From Glycine soja (lineage: Eukaryota; Streptophyta; Magnoliopsida; Fabales; Fabaceae): a DNA stretch of 64,000 nt. The number at the start of each line of letters is the position of its first letter. The first letter of the stretch is position 1. The stretch lies in contig NC_041020.1 of assembly GCF_004193775.1 (NCBI RefSeq), positions 8,315,198 through 8,379,197 on the forward strand. The letters run 5' to 3'. The translations under genes and the position numbers were made by a program. The notes under the pieces were generated by a model. That model searched no databases. It was not told the origin of the DNA and was given only the letters and a program-made list of their open reading frames with translations. Positions 50,700-64,000 of this stretch are shown here, piece after piece.

Positions 50700-53600
50700 A
50701 CAGCTTTTCATGCAGATTCTTACTTGCTTAGGAGGTCCCTTTATGGTGCCCTTTAATTGAAGTTGAATGTTTAATGATCTGCTTCTGAAAATTGAGGCAT
50801 TATGATCACAAACATAAATGCGATAGGTTGGATTAGTTGAAATGCAAAGTAGAAAGGAAAGATGCCAAGGTTACTTCCACGTTACTTCTTTAGTAATATA
50901 TAGCTTTTAATCATTAAGTTTTACTTAAGACTTTACCTTATGATCGATAATCAGATTCAAATAGTTAAAGTAAGCAACTGTAGTCTTAAGTATTATGTAG
51001 TGGATTAGTATAAATCAACGGAGACTTCATCCAAATGATAAATAGGAAGTGATAATTGAAAGGGTTGACGTACATATATAAGAGTTTATGTTGTTCACAT
51101 GAATGGTATATAATCTGTTTAGCAAAAAAATTCGTATTTGATTCTCATCATGTTTAAAATTTCGTTGCACTAATGATAACCACGTATCGCAAATAGGATT
51201 AATTTTTAACACAGTGGATTGAAAGACACGGATTGAAAGACACTCGTGATCTATAATTGGGATTGCTAATGCGCACACAATTATTTTTCAGTTTGTGGGC
51301 ATTAGTAACCTATAAAAAAAATAGACTAAAAAATCAATCTTAACTCTTTCTTTTAATAAGTTTAGTTTAACAATAATATAGTAATTTGTTATTTCTTTTT
51401 TAAGAACTCATTACTCTCTCATGTCCCACTTATATATTATGATTATTTAAGATCATAGTAATATGCTCTGTTTGGCTTTAAGAAATGGCATTATCTTTAG
51501 AAATGAGTCTTTTGATGTTAATGAGTTTATGGATGTCTCATTAATAAGATTTGACACACATCTGAACAGGCTAAAGTTTTTTGTTTTCTTATTGGTTTAC
51601 TAATATTGTACGTACAAAATAATGTTGCTAGAAAAGCATAAGTCCTTGATTGTAAATGGGTTGGTAACCCTTTTATTTCAATTAATATATCTTTGGTATA
51701 TTTAAAGAAAAAAGAAATACAAGTTCTATGAGCAGATTCACAACTGATGATTTTCCAAATCTCTTTCAAAACAAGCTTGCAAAGATAGCAAAACGAAACA
51801 TTTATACATGCATGGCTACACAAGACTATAACTGTAATAATAGTTTATTTCAATGGGTATCATGGGACAATATAATATATCCTGATATTTCTAATCATGC
51901 TGTATATGTATATACTACAAAGCTATTATAAGTTAATCATCTTATAAAAAATTATTCAAACAAAGTATTTAAACGTTTGAAAATTGGTATTAATGCTATT
52001 TATGGTACTAATAATTTCTCTGCTTATGTATACGCGTAAGTACGAGTCGTGCATATATGAGGAGAATGGGAGATACAGTTTTATTCATAAGTTATTGACG
52101 GCATAAAAGAGAACCTTAAATGCCAAAATAATTGTACCATTTAGCATTATTCATTATTCATAAGTTGAAAAAATGTGTACCAAATGTGAATTGGAGGTGA
52201 ATTCGTTTTCACTTTCCACCAGTAGCATTCAAGTATGCTTTTATATACCAACCACTCTAATGGTTTCTCTAATTTGAAATATTTCTGACACATTAAACGT
52301 CACCCTTTGAAGTTTATGACTAATTCGGTCAAACAAAATTAATTTTTGTAGCTGAGACAGCGGTGCAGTGATTATACGTAATTGCCACAATCAATTGGTT
52401 ATCCTTTCCTCAATTCCCACTTCTGAGGCAATTAAAATCGATCTCCCAACATGTCGTTTTCAGAGTTTTTCTTTTTTAATTTTTTTAGAAAAAGTAAGAG
52501 AAAAAGAAAACGCTTAATTATTGTTTGGACTTTGCTAATATTTAGGGAACTAAAAGGGAAAATATTTAATGTGAAAATAATAGGAGAACACAAATAAAAT
52601 TATGGACAACATAATTTTTTTCATTAAATAAAAATATTTCTACTTTAGGTTCTATAATTAACTAGTGCCCTAAGATTTCCTTCAGAAAAAGAAATCTAAT
52701 TTCCTAAAAACATTGATTAACATTTGCTTTAGTGTTTTAGTCTTTATTTTCTTGAAATTTAAATTTTTTTTTAGTTCTTAAATTCTAAAAATAGTTTCTT
52801 TTAGTCCTTCTCATGATAAATTGGCAACTTGTGTAGCTACTAAAATTTACGTTTTAGTTTTTATACAAATAACTCTTTAAGTCTTTATGTTTTAATTTTT
52901 GGTAGCCTAAAACCACCGCAAAATGGAGGTATAAGCATTAAAGTCTAGAAAAATTTATCGCATAAGACTAAAACCAAAAATTTGTAAGTATAAAAATTAA
53001 AACAAAATTACAGTTAGCACAAATATATAAGAGCAAATGATTAATTAAGCAATTCAGAAAAAGAAAATTAAACCAATTCAAATTAAATATATTGTATATC
53101 ACTATGAGTTTGACATGCACTTAGTTTTCTTTTTCAATGAGCTTATGGCCTTTTCTACTTGCTCTTAAGCACATGCTAGCAACGTAACCTAGCATGGTAG
53201 CAGGTCTTAATGTTGGTACGTAGTTGTTCTCTCATCCTTTGACCCACGAATCACATTCTTTACTTTTCTCTAGAAGGTGGCTATTTTCATTCTACCTAAC
53301 GAAATACCAATCATTTCATGATTTCACCACTCCTGATATAATATTTTTTTACATCAATTTATCCGATTAGCAATTTTTCGTGGAGGCTAAATAAACTTGT
53401 GAGTAATTATAAAAGTACAACCACGCCCCATTTTTTAGGTGTATGGGTAGGGGGGGAAAGAGAAAGAGAGAAGAAATAAAAGAAGAGAGAAAAAATTATA
53501 AATATGATAATTTATGTGATAAGAAATGAAGAAAAATCTTATGGAAAAGAATGTATATGCGTATGGTAAGTATTTTCCTAAACTTATATATCTATCTATG

Positions 53601-54296
53601 GTAATATTTGTTGGAAGGATATTTGTTTGGTAGTTTTATGCATTAATAGAAATTACTTGCTTGCTGCACATTGGCAAGGGCACATGATAAGGTTGGCAGG
53701 TTTTGCAAAAAGTGAGAATGTGATATCGGTAAAGTAGTTGCTTTTTTTGTGCGTGTAAATAATGGTTGCCTTATCTTGAATAAATGTTCTTGATTGTATC
53801 TTGTTTCTAAGCTTGAATTGTATATGAACCATTGTAACTATAAATAAGTCAGATTTAACCATCAATGTTTTTATTGACTTATTGTAAATGCATAAAAAAT
53901 AATGCTTTAGCACTAAGAGCTACAAGTAAAGAAAACTGCATATTAAGTGACTTTATTCTTTATTAAGATATTTCAATTTGGGGGCCATGTTATAGATCCT
54001 ACTTTCCATGATCTTATACAATTTCGAATAAATTTGTTAGAGATGCAAAAGAAGATTATCAGTTTCATTAATTAATATAAGATATTGCATTGCTATAGAG
54101 ATTCTGTTCATGCTTTAATGTTCTTATCTACATGAGCAACTTATATTTTCATGGTTTTATTCATAGTTCTAGATGTTCATATAGATTATATCATGTGATA
54201 GCTTTATCATGAAATAGAAGTTGCTTGTTTGTTGGAAGCTATAGAAGCAAGGTTGGCAAAGATGTCACTCAGCTATGTATGGATTTGCTTATTGTG
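50700..54296. other. Spacer between GDSL gene 4 and the uridine kinase-like gene
   Basis: About 3.6 kb of AT-rich DNA with no gene recognised. A poorly kept fold-back of A/T-rich arms (about 52730-53020, TTTTAGTCTTTA against TAAGACTAAAACC) may be an old MITE. Confidence 0.4.
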
Positions 54297-57200
54297 CTAA
54301 TCATCAGTCGCAAAGTAACGATCACCAAACTGCCCTAGGCCAGGGATCACATGAGATTTCTCATTCAGTGATGCATCAATCTCTGATGTCACAAGTTTAA
54401 TCATTGGAAATCTCTCACAAACTGCATTTATTCCTTGTGGTGACTGCATCATGCATTGTTGTTAGTAATAAATAATGCAAAGAATCCAAAATGCATAAAC
54501 ATAGGTAAAGATAAGGAAGCAACAAATCAAAGTGACTCACTGCTACTAAATTTAGAAATATAATGTTAGATTCTGATACACCTTTGTTGAGAAGCAGAGA
54601 GATAGCTTTGACTGCAGAGTTTCCTGATGATTATAATCATTAGACACTGCAGGGGAATTTAGTAGTAACACTACAACACATGATACAGATACAATACACA
54701 TAAGACATGGATGTCACTATAGTATAACATAGAAAATCAACATAAAACGATAAATCTTTTAATGAGAATAATTAATCTTTTATAATTTAATATAACTAGT
54801 AAAGTTCTATAATCTATTTAAGGCTTAAATATATTGTTGGTCAAGTAAACCTGATGTCATGATTTTTGTGGTGGTTCAAATGAAAGAAAGTTAAGAAATA
54901 TTGGTTCAACATTCATCACTAAAATGTCCAGGGATCTAGCTCAATTGATTGAACAGGATGTATGAGTGTTGTAAACTCTCTGATACCGTATTTAATTCTT
55001 ACGAATAAAAAAACATTCACCACTAAAATTATTTAGTGAGATATTTGATAGTTGGAAAATTATTTAGTTTGATGCTTAAATATTTTCTCAACTCTACAAA
55101 TAGGTCACTTTTTTCAGTTTTTCAAGTCTTTGTAATTATTTTTATTTTTAATCCCTACAAATATATAAGTTTTTTGTGCTTGATGACATCATCACTTGGT
55201 GATGGGGTATTTAATAATTTCATCAAATGATTATATCATTATTTGGTGATGTGTCATCTGATGACATCATCAATTAGTAATGTGACCATCAAACACATTT
55301 TCATCATCAATTACCTCATCTTTATTTTTTAAGGAGACAACATGGAACAAAAGAAAAATATAAAAAAATTTAGATACAACAACTAAATAAAAAAAATTGT
55401 AGGTGCCAAAATCAAAATGTGGTACATTTAGAAGGATAAAACATTTTTAAGTCTCTATTTAATTAGTATATTATTTTCATTGCTAATTGTGTAAAAATTA
55501 AAAATAAAGGAAAGAAAACCATAAACAAATTGTAAACTTTAGCTAGAAACATTGTTTTTGAAAATTTTTGAGACACAGTTTCATCAAGTAAGTGAACTAT
55601 TTTGAAATGTGCTTGCAAATTACACGAAAATGAAGAGTTGTGCAACATATTACCTCTGATTCTTAAGTAACAAATGATATTTTTCTTTGGTTCTAATTAT
55701 AAGTAATAATGATCAGTTTTTAAACTTATTTAAAGTTAAATGCCTTTTATACCCTTAATTTATTAATAACTCTATTTACTAGACACCCACTCATTGGACT
55801 ATGAATATTAACATTAAATGAAATTATCACTTATAACATTTAAACTTAAGGACACTTTTAGAATAAAATTTAAATTTATGATGATACTAATGTGACCATC
55901 AATTTCTTTGATCTTGATTATTTGTACTATATTGCTTATATATAGGATCAAAGGTAATAGTTTGTAAAACCTGTGGCCAAAACTGGATCGAGTAGCAACA
56001 CATGACGACTTGCAATATCTTTTGGTAGCTTCTCATAGATTAACTGCATCATGTAAAAAAAAATGACACATGATTTTTGTAAAAAAAAATGATATATACT
56101 AACGTGTTCACTTTAAATATATAGAAATTAAAAAGTGACCATTCATCTCTCTAAAAAAATATAGTCTCATGAATTTTTTCCTATATAAGACTATATGAGG
56201 TAATAGACTAAATACTTCATTGTCCTATTATTTATCTATCAATCTAGAAGCAATTTAGGAGCATTGAACATTTACTGATCTATTATCAAACATAATAAGA
56301 GAAGGCATTAAGGTCAAACTATGAAACATAATCCCTATATATATAAAAATTAGAGTAATTATCTTGAGTGATAGTTTAGTTTTCATTCTTAGATTAGAGC
56401 TTTTTTAGGGTGTTTTTACTATAGTGGTTTTAGCGATATTTTTAAAATCTCATATCTTTTTCAATATATCATTTTTAATATCTTTAATTTTAATTTTAAT
56501 TTCAATGTTTTTTTAAAAAAATTATCAATAATTAAAAATAAATTTATATTACAGTGTGAATGATTTACTATAAATCGAAAAAATAATCTATATGTCTAAA
56601 ATCTTTATATATTACAAAATTTAATTATAATATAATTTATGAATTTAAAAACATTTATTAAATATAAATTTTAGTTATATAAAATAAACATTTATTTTGT
56701 GTCATATACAATCTAAAAATACTAGTAGTCTTGAACATCATATTTAATACAAAAGTAAACACAATAGTATCATCTTTCTAATAAAGTTAATATATCATAT
56801 ACAAAGAATGAAAAAATCTAACTAGTCTGAATCATTGTCTATACGGCAAAAAAACTCAAGTGTCAAACTATATTGAGAAAAACATTAACTAGAAATATTC
56901 ACAACATAAAATATAAAGTAAAGTACCAAATTAGTCCCTCACTTTTGGAGGCGCTATCAATTTGGTCCCTGAGATTTAAAAAATATCAAAATGATTCTCG
57001 ATTTTACATTTTGTTTATCACGTTAGTCCCTGCCGTAGTCTCTTAACACCGTTAGTAAATGTGTGATGTGACACGTTAAGTGCCACCTGGACGCACACGT
57101 GAAACTTCCACATCAATTTCTTCTACTTACCACGTAAGGAGAGACTAAATTGACATTAAAGGGACTAAAATAACATAATTTAAGTGATCATCTTTTTTCC

Positions 57201-60200
57201 CAAAATGTTAAAACCCTAATGGCTACTTTAACATTCACGTTTTCATTCCATTTTTCCTCCTACTCATACTCTCATCCAATTCTTATTCTTCTCCTATTCA
57301 TCTTTCTCCATCTTTGTAGTTCTTCTTCTATTATTTTGTGGTCTACCATGTCTGCTAATTCAAGCACAAGGGAGAGTGTCACGTCAAACCGTCTTTGTTA
57401 TTTTCGTATAAGAGCTATCATTCGAACAACAAGGACGGCAAGGAATAATGGGATACTGTTTTATGCTTGACCATTACCACAAGTAAGTAATGTTAATGGT
57501 GTTTTTTGTATTCTAATTTTTGTGCAAGATTGAATATGGATATTTTGTGTTGTGCAGCAAGATGCAGATCGATGTAATTTCTTTTCGTGGGTTGATGAAG
57601 ACATTGATGTTGGTGCAATTGAAATAGGTAGAATAGAACCAATATAAGACTTTGGTCTAAGGTTGAGACTGAAGATTCTGCAAAGAGAAGTTAGGGTTTA
57701 ATTTTAACATTTTGGGGAAAAAGATTATCACCTAAATTATGTCATTTTAGTTCCTTTAATGTCAATTTAGTCTCTCCTTACGTGACAAGTAGAAGAAACT
57801 GATGTGAAAGTTTCACGTATGCGTCCAGGTGCTACTTAACGTGCCATATCACACATTTACTAACGGTGTTAAGAGACTACTAACGATAGAGACTAATGTG
57901 TCAAACAGAATGTAAAGTCGATGATCATTTTGACATTTTTTAAATCTCAGGGACCAAATTGACAACGTCTCCAAAAGTGAGAGACTAATTTAATACTTTA
58001 CTCATAAAATATATAAGTAAACAATAATTCTCATTTTATGAATTAGTTTTTAGAGTTAAATTAATCTCAAACTTACATTCTAAGTTAGTATAAAAGTTTA
58101 TTCTAAATCCATTCACGGATCATCTACCATATTATTCATGCACCAAGTCTCAAAGTATTGGGTGTGAGAGATGTATAAGAAATAACTCAAGTCTCATATC
58201 AATTAGACATAATCTAAAGATAAAATATATAAGTGAGAGAGAATAATTCTTTATCTTATGAACTAATTTTTGAAATTAAATTAAGAATAAACTCACATTT
58301 TAAGAGTCTATAAAAAAAAATAAAACCAACATTCATGACCACATTCAAAATCCTTCATCGCACAGAAAATACATCTGACATTATTTTATTTTTTTTTAGA
58401 AAAAAGTTATCTCAAACTGAAATTTCCAACGTATCTAAAAAATGTAGAGATAGACAGAATAAAACAATTTATTCGTTAAATTCGGCATGCTTTGTATTTA
58501 TCTTTTTCGTATTTGTGTAAGATTATGAGATAACTATGCACCCCAGGCTAAGTGCAAATGAACAGGAAAATGTAAGTAGAATAATGATTTTCCCAACTAA
58601 CCTGTCGACCATTTGTGCCATGCCCATGAATAAGGATTTTACCAATTTTGATTCCCTTACAACACGCTCTTAATGCATTTTCCATGCTTTCTCCACTGAT
58701 GTTAAAGTAGGAGGGAAGAGTAATTCAATAAAAAAAAATTAATAAACAAGTTTAATATGCTTTGGACACCTAAAATTAAAGGAGAAAAGTGTTGAACCAA
58801 AGGTTTATCATAAAGTCACGTGCAATATGAATTTAAGCAAAAATCATAGCTAATGTATATTTACAAAAGGTTCCTTTATGACTTAACAAATTTTCAAAGT
58901 TATAATTCTGAGTAGAAAAAAAAAACATTAGATATGTTTTAGGTCCATAATAACTCACCGGTTTTTATTTTAGATTTTTAATAATTTTTTCTGTTGAATA
59001 TTTAATATATTAAAACTTTTATTTTAAGTTTTTACTGTCAAATTAACTAACATTTTTAAAAATTAAAATTTTAATATATCAAAGATATAATGAAACGAAA
59101 AAAAATTATTAGGAATTTAAAATATAAATTAATTATTTAAGAACTTAAAATACATTTAAAAAAATGAGATAAGATTGTGGACACAAATGGTTATTTTCAC
59201 TTATGAGACTAACATTATAAATTTGGATGTTTGAACAGGAATTATGCTTTGACCTTTGACACGTCAGGAAGTTCTACTTTATAAAATTTACGTTCTAAAC
59301 TCAATCTAAAGGAATCGTTGTTCGAATATCTATAGAATAAATAACATTGCTAATTATATTTTGGAAAATATTTTATTCCAAAACATGATAACTTAAAATT
59401 GTATATATTCAAAAAAAAAAAACTTAAAATTGTGTACCTTCTAATGACTGATACTCCGCACAACCTACTACAGAAAATTACACCAGAGTATACAGATCCT
59501 GCAAGCCAGAAGACAAACTAACACTTCAACCTTTTTATTGATAATATTAGAAAGTAGTGAAAACTACATTAATCATCCCGAAGGTTTTTGTAAAATTACA
59601 CAAATACTTCCTATTTTTTAAACAATTAGAGTGAACCCCCATGTAGCTGAGTGTTAGTGTTAGTATAATATAGAAGGAGATATCAGTATAATATTTTCAA
59701 ATATTATAATTGTTAGTGTAACATACAATAGGATATCAGTGTAATATTTTTAAACTTAAAGGAAATTAGTGTAAAATAGAAAAAAGTAGTGATATTTATA
59801 AATTTAAAATAAAAAAAAAAACTTAAAATGTGTGAGTGTAATTTTCTCTGTAATGTATATTAAAAGTTGACATACTAGTTAAAATAAATAAATAAATTTA
59901 ACACGTGAAAAAAATTCTTTTTTCTGTTCCTTTTCCTTTTTGCACAATATCATAATGTTTTCTAATAACTTAAGTATGTAAGGAGTGTATAAATATAAAT
60001 TCATAAAAGAAACATTACTCTATCAAAGTAATGTAAGGTTCAAAGTGAATGTAAAGGTAGGCCCCTACTACCATATGGTGTAAGAATACTATGTATATTG
60101 ATGAAATGGTCAAAATACCAGTGTAAAGTAATTTATGAATAAAGTAATTGATTCGAGATTAAGAACAATTTCTTATAACGTACAATTGAATATGCATCAC

Positions 60201-63200
60201 ATAATCTGTAACACGGTAAATGTAATTAAAATAGGAGAAATGACCCACATTAATGTGGCAATTCTTATTCAATTGCACAAAATAATTAAGAGATTTCTCT
60301 TACTCCCAAAAATGATAGAATTTCTCGTAATTAATACATGACAATATATCCCCGACATTTGTTATATCCTAGTTACCTGTTGGTGTTATCACCTGTTTTT
60401 CAGAAAAAGGAAGATGACCCAATCCGTGCTCGACAACCTTAAAATTTCAAAAAATGTCATCATTCATTATCATTTTTAAGAATACTTTTTATTTACACAA
60501 ACTTGTATACCAGTCTAATAAGACGATCTGAATAGAAGACAAAGTCATGCTTTGTTGTCTTAACATCTCGGATAAGAGTGTGCATTCCCTTTATCTGAGT
60601 ACAAACACATGTTAGTTTAGATTCTTCATCCTCATCATTATCCTAAGCTTTATATACTTTCCATTTTTATATAATAGGACTATGAAAGTTTTACCTGAAA
60701 TGTTGAACATATAACAAAAATATTGGGATATATTTTACACAAATCATGTTGGCCAAGCTTCATGCGTATGTTTTGTACTATTAAGTCAATGGCAACATCA
60801 TTATCTCCTCCACTCGGGATGATAATATCAGCATACTTTTTAGTTGGCAATACAAAATCTTCAAAACTTGGCTTTACAAATCTGGAATACTGAACAATCA
60901 TTTTGTATTTAGTCAAGGAGGACTTTAAACATTTTTAAACAAAAACAACTTTGAATAAGTTATATGCTGAAAAGAAAAAGCTACAAGAATCAATAAAAAA
61001 ATGTTCAACTAGGGGATGTTTAGTACAATAAAAGTTATTTTTCATGTTTAAAAATTATGATTCCTAATTAATAATATATTTATTTTGTTAGGCATTTATA
61101 TAAGTTCCTTTTCAAGGTGTAACGTGGTATTTTTATCACGAAAAAAATGTTATTTTAACTTGATAAAGTTAGATTTTCACTTCTTCCATGGAAAAATTGT
61201 GTAAAACATCCAGCAAAAATACATTCATTATCAAGAAATATTTTTTCTTGGAATGTTATTTTTTAAAATAGATACCAAACATAAAAAGTCTATGATCTCC
61301 CAATTTAAGATTTCTAAGAAACTAAAAACTTCTTCTAATCCCTACCAAATCTTCCTTTAATGTAGGTTATATCTTCTACATTTTAGATTGATATATTTTG
61401 TATTTTAATTTAACTTTATTCATCCTCACAAATATAGGATCCAATTCCATGCAAACAAATGATATATAAATTTTTTAACTAATCTCAAAAGTAAATAAAA
61501 AAGTGTAAATTCCTTCTTCCCAGAATTGCTTGCTCTCATAATTATTTGCTTTATTATGTTAGATGGGCTTTCCAATCCAATGCAAGTGAAGAAGGTGGTC
61601 AATATAGTAGGCATGCATATCACATTTTAGAAATGCATCTAGGAGGGGATTAGCATCTAAAAATTATTGAAAGTGTAAAAATCATATCAAATGTAGAGCT
61701 AATAACTTGATTATAATCAGTAATTAACTTAATTCACATTGAGTTATATTGAAGCATTACAAAGGCTTTATTTTATAGTTCAAATGAAGAATGTAGTTCT
61801 TCTAAAAAAAATAAGAATGTAGCTACTTAGATCTTATTTACCTTCATTAGATGGAAACTATAACCTTCACCACATTGCTTGAAATTTGAAGGTAATAATA
61901 AGATCTAAGGTACCTGCATTCTTCATTTTGTAAGATCTAAGGTAACTCACTCTTATTTAAACTTGCATTTTGACTTAACCATATTGCTAGAAAAATATAA
62001 CCTTAACTCCTATTAGGGATTCACCAAGCAAAAATAACATCATGAAATTATTTATTTTGTAAGAAGTGACATTATCAATATTTCTTTTTCTTTGAGGAAT
62101 AAATAATTAATACCGCTTAATTCAATCTGCATGTAGGCTTTTCCTTCAAAATGTTACAAAATATGAAACTAATAAGGAGTAAGCTTACTAACTTGATCCA
62201 AAACATTCTCAATATTCCTCCCACGCTCAATAGCAAGGCGTTGCATCCTTCGTGTAAGGCGCACATCAGAATCTGCATTGCTTAAACAATAGTAGTCTTT
62301 TTAACCATATATTTGTATTACTAGTCCTAGATATAATGCTCGATCATTGACTGAACCGTCTAAAGGATCATTAAATAGAAAAGAAAAAAAAATTAGAGAT
62401 ATTGAAAGACATTTAGTTCACAAACTCACAATAATTTAATCCTATATAGAAATTTAAACCATGATAATAAAAAAAATGACTTTGAAACATCTTTCTCTAA
62501 ATCAATGAAGGAGCAAGAGGAATACAAAATGAATTTTCCAATCCTCAACATGTTCTTTTGTGCTAGTCAGAGAAACTATCACCATATTATTAAGGTTTTG
62601 GCGAATGTTTGTGATACTATTAAAGTGCTTAGTACCAATTATACATCCTTTCAAATAATACACATATGCTAATTGTTTTCCTTTTCAATTAGTATGTATC
62701 AATATGAGTGAGGAATTAAAAATAATAACTAACCTTCATCAACAAAGATCTTCATGTTCAAAAGATTACGAACACCAGAATCATGAAGAACTAATATCCC
62801 TTCTAAAACTATTATATTTGCAGGTTGAACCTGTCAATTGAATGCATCCAAAGAGATTATATTTTAATAAACAATGTAATATATATATATATATATATAT
62901 ATAATGATGTATAACAATCAAGTTATTTCAATAGCTTGGTTACTTCCAATAGCAATTTCGCTAAGAAATAAAATTACATATTAATATTGTAGCAATAAGG
63001 TAACTGACAATTATACACACATCAGTATCAAATACTTAATTAAAAAGTATGACATCAACCTTAACTAAAATCTATCCAGATGGTTTCAATCTCTTTAATA
63101 ATCACATGTAATATTTTTTATTTTCAAAATTCATATTAGTACCTGACGTCCAGCTTCAATTCTCTTATGGGAATTGAAATCATAATTTGGTATAGTAACA

Positions 63201-64000
63201 GGTTGTCCACATTTTAATTTCTCCAATGTTGAAAGCAAAAGCTTTGTATCAAAGGCATCTAAAAAATCAAGAAGAGCCAATTGTTCTTATATTGGATTAG
63301 ATTTTGAAACTAATTCTACATCAAGTTTTGAATTCCATATGCTACACAAAATTGGATCGACAAGATTCATTATGTACTCACCAGGATGATCAAAATTATA
63401 CTCATTAACTTTCTGCAACATCTTGTCGCTCAATGAGTGATAAAACGAGTCCTATAAAATCATGTGCAAATGAATTGTAAGAAAAATCTAAAATTAGTTA
63501 TTGCCGTGAAAAAATATTTAGACAAACAAATACCATTATCATTTCAAATAGGCGAGAAAAGCATACACAATCAAACCATTAGTTTATCCAAAAACCGAAA
63601 GAAAAATATATTCAAAATTAACAATTAATCTTGTTTACTCCCATTCAGAAAAATACAAGACAAAGAAAAACACTAACGTTATCAATATAGAGAATAAATA
63701 TTATAGAGAATTAGTTACTTGGGTAATGAGGACAACGCGTTGATCGTGAAGTTGAGTATTTATCATGTTACATACAGTTGTTTTTCCAGATGCAGTTCCA
63801 CCAGCAACACCTAAAAAAAATTCATTTTGTAAAAAAACAAAAGAAAAATAGTGAAATTGAAAATAAAATATGTAAATGTCATTTGTACCAATAAAAAAGG
63901 GTTGTTTTGGGGATGATGGAGCTTTGAAGCCATTGGATTGGAGCGTATGCTTGTCCTCAATGTTGAGGTTCAATGGTGTAGCCTCTTTTTCAAAATTGTT
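54297..64000 (-). CDS. Uridine kinase / UPRT-like two-domain protein (5'-truncated by window edge)
   Basis: Fourteen exons on - join in one frame of 454 residues plus the missing start: >64000-63889, 63810-63719, 63451-63382, 63258-63143, 62830-62734, 62272-62193, 60889-60695, 60594-60511, 60437-60377, 59498-59438, 58695-58602, 56043-55971, 54623-54541 and 54443-54297. All introns are GT..AG. The kinase half shows the P-loop ([10 protein letters not shown]), [24 protein letters not shown] and LEGILVLHD. The UPRT-like half shows [17 protein letters not shown], the PRPP loop [13 protein letters not shown], and [15 protein letters not shown] at the end. Plant UKL proteins of about 470-490 residues phosphorylate uridine/cytidine in pyrimidine salvage; published work on Arabidopsis, as I recall, doubts the UPRT activity. 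Odd: the usual RRIRRD-T-ERGRD segment reads [13 protein letters not shown]. Intron 11 carries a Mutator-like insertion. Confidence 0.9.
54929..55015 (+). repeat. SINE-like tRNA-derived repeat in intron 12 of the uridine kinase gene
   Basis: GATCTAGCTCAATTGATTGAACA resembles a tRNA-type A box and GATACCGTATTTAATTC a decayed B box, about 35 bp apart, ending in AATAAAAAAAC. The size and A-rich tail fit a short SINE fragment; the family was not identified. Confidence 0.4.
55070..55450. repeat. Degraded fold-back with TGATGACATCATCA repeats
   Basis: Within intron 12, short words such as GATGACATCATCA and TTTGGTGATG recur in both orientations, with AGTCTTTGTAATT-like left and AAAATTGTAGGTGCC-like right ends. 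Probably an old MITE; borders unclear. Confidence 0.35.
56915..58003. mobile_element. Mutator-like element with long inverted ends and a GRF zinc-finger relic
   Basis: The 9-bp ATAAAATAT directly flanks both ends (56906-56914 and 58004-58012), a perfect Mutator-type target duplication. Ends AAAGTAAAGTACCAAATTAG and GAGTAAAGTATTAAATTAG (reverse complement of the right end) begin inverted repeats of about 300 bp (CACGTAAGGAGAGACTAA left, TTAGTCTCTCCTTACGTG right). No transposase. The element lies in intron 11 of the uridine kinase-like gene without touching exons. Confidence 0.9.
57347..57610 (+). pseudogene. GRF-type zinc-finger fragment captured in the Mutator-like element
   Basis: ATG 57347 opens [29 protein letters not shown] and ILFYA, then a stop where the family has a Cys. 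After an intron-like gap (GT near 57484, AG near 57559) comes [15 protein letters not shown]. This follows the GRF finger pattern (C.C..., RRFYxCP, CxFFxWxDE), but two of the Cys positions are lost. GRF fingers bind single-stranded nucleic acid. Nonfunctional here. Confidence 0.55.
62879..62903. repeat. Short (AT)n run
   Basis: An AT run of about 25 bp in intron 4 of the uridine kinase-like gene. Confidence 0.9.

Noticed and set aside
63701..63973. Single open stretch covering the first exons of the uridine kinase gene
   Set aside because: It reads through the intron at 63811-63888; the spliced exons fit the protein family without the insert.

Overview
This window is nuclear DNA from a flowering plant. 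A legume is most likely, and soybean (Glycine) is the best guess. The genes have introns with GT..AG borders, intergenic DNA is very AT-rich, and the repeats include CTTAGCGC-bearing retroelement sequence and CACTA ends with a TTCTAAGACGG subterminal motif that I associate with soybean. The species is an inference; the plant origin is clear. No tRNA, rRNA or bacterial-type feature was seen.

Four intact, five-exon GDSL esterase/lipase genes of the LTL1/cutin-synthase-like type form the backbone: one on + (0.2-2.2 kb) and three on - (24.8-27.2, 44.2-45.8 and 48.6-50.6 kb). Each encodes 370-371 residues with a signal peptide and the complete Ser, Gly, Asn and Asp/His blocks. Their promoters share a TATA context. 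The + copy is nearly identical to the third copy through exons and introns, but its outer flanks are partly or largely like the second copy and its last codons like the fourth, which suggests gene conversion. At the right end a 14-exon uridine kinase/UPRT-like gene lies on - (54.3 kb to beyond 64 kb). It is complete except for its first residues.

Much of the rest is transposable elements. (1) A 16.5-kb CACTA element (5319-21857, CTT target duplication) carries decayed TNP2 transposase and a Ptta/En-Spm plus Ulp1-type gene, and also fragments of three host genes: a CER3/WAX2-like wax gene, a GDSL gene of another clade, and a JmjC histone demethylase with its C5HC2 zinc finger. (2) A 3.7-kb element with GGGCC(C/T)GTTTGGATG ends (34156-37832) carries a broken membrane-protein gene. 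(3) A 464-bp perfect-looking fold-back element lies at 38897-39360. (4) A young copia element with 331-bp LTRs (40451-43017) lacks integrase and reverse transcriptase, yet gag, protease and RNase H remain one open frame. (5) A 1.1-kb Mutator-like element with a 9-bp target duplication and a GRF zinc-finger relic (56915-58003) sits in an intron of the uridine kinase gene. (6) Relics include a LINE zinc-binding domain, a PPR fragment inside a complex duplication at 28-33 kb, a CTTAGCGC-bearing retroelement, and small MITE-like repeats in the GDSL introns.

The live genes suggest extracellular lipid polyester (cuticle) metabolism plus pyrimidine salvage. The most interesting feature is the density of independent gene-fragment capture: at least three unrelated transposon types in 64 kb carry host coding pieces, and two of the captured fragments belong to cuticle or GDSL families like the neighbouring live genes.
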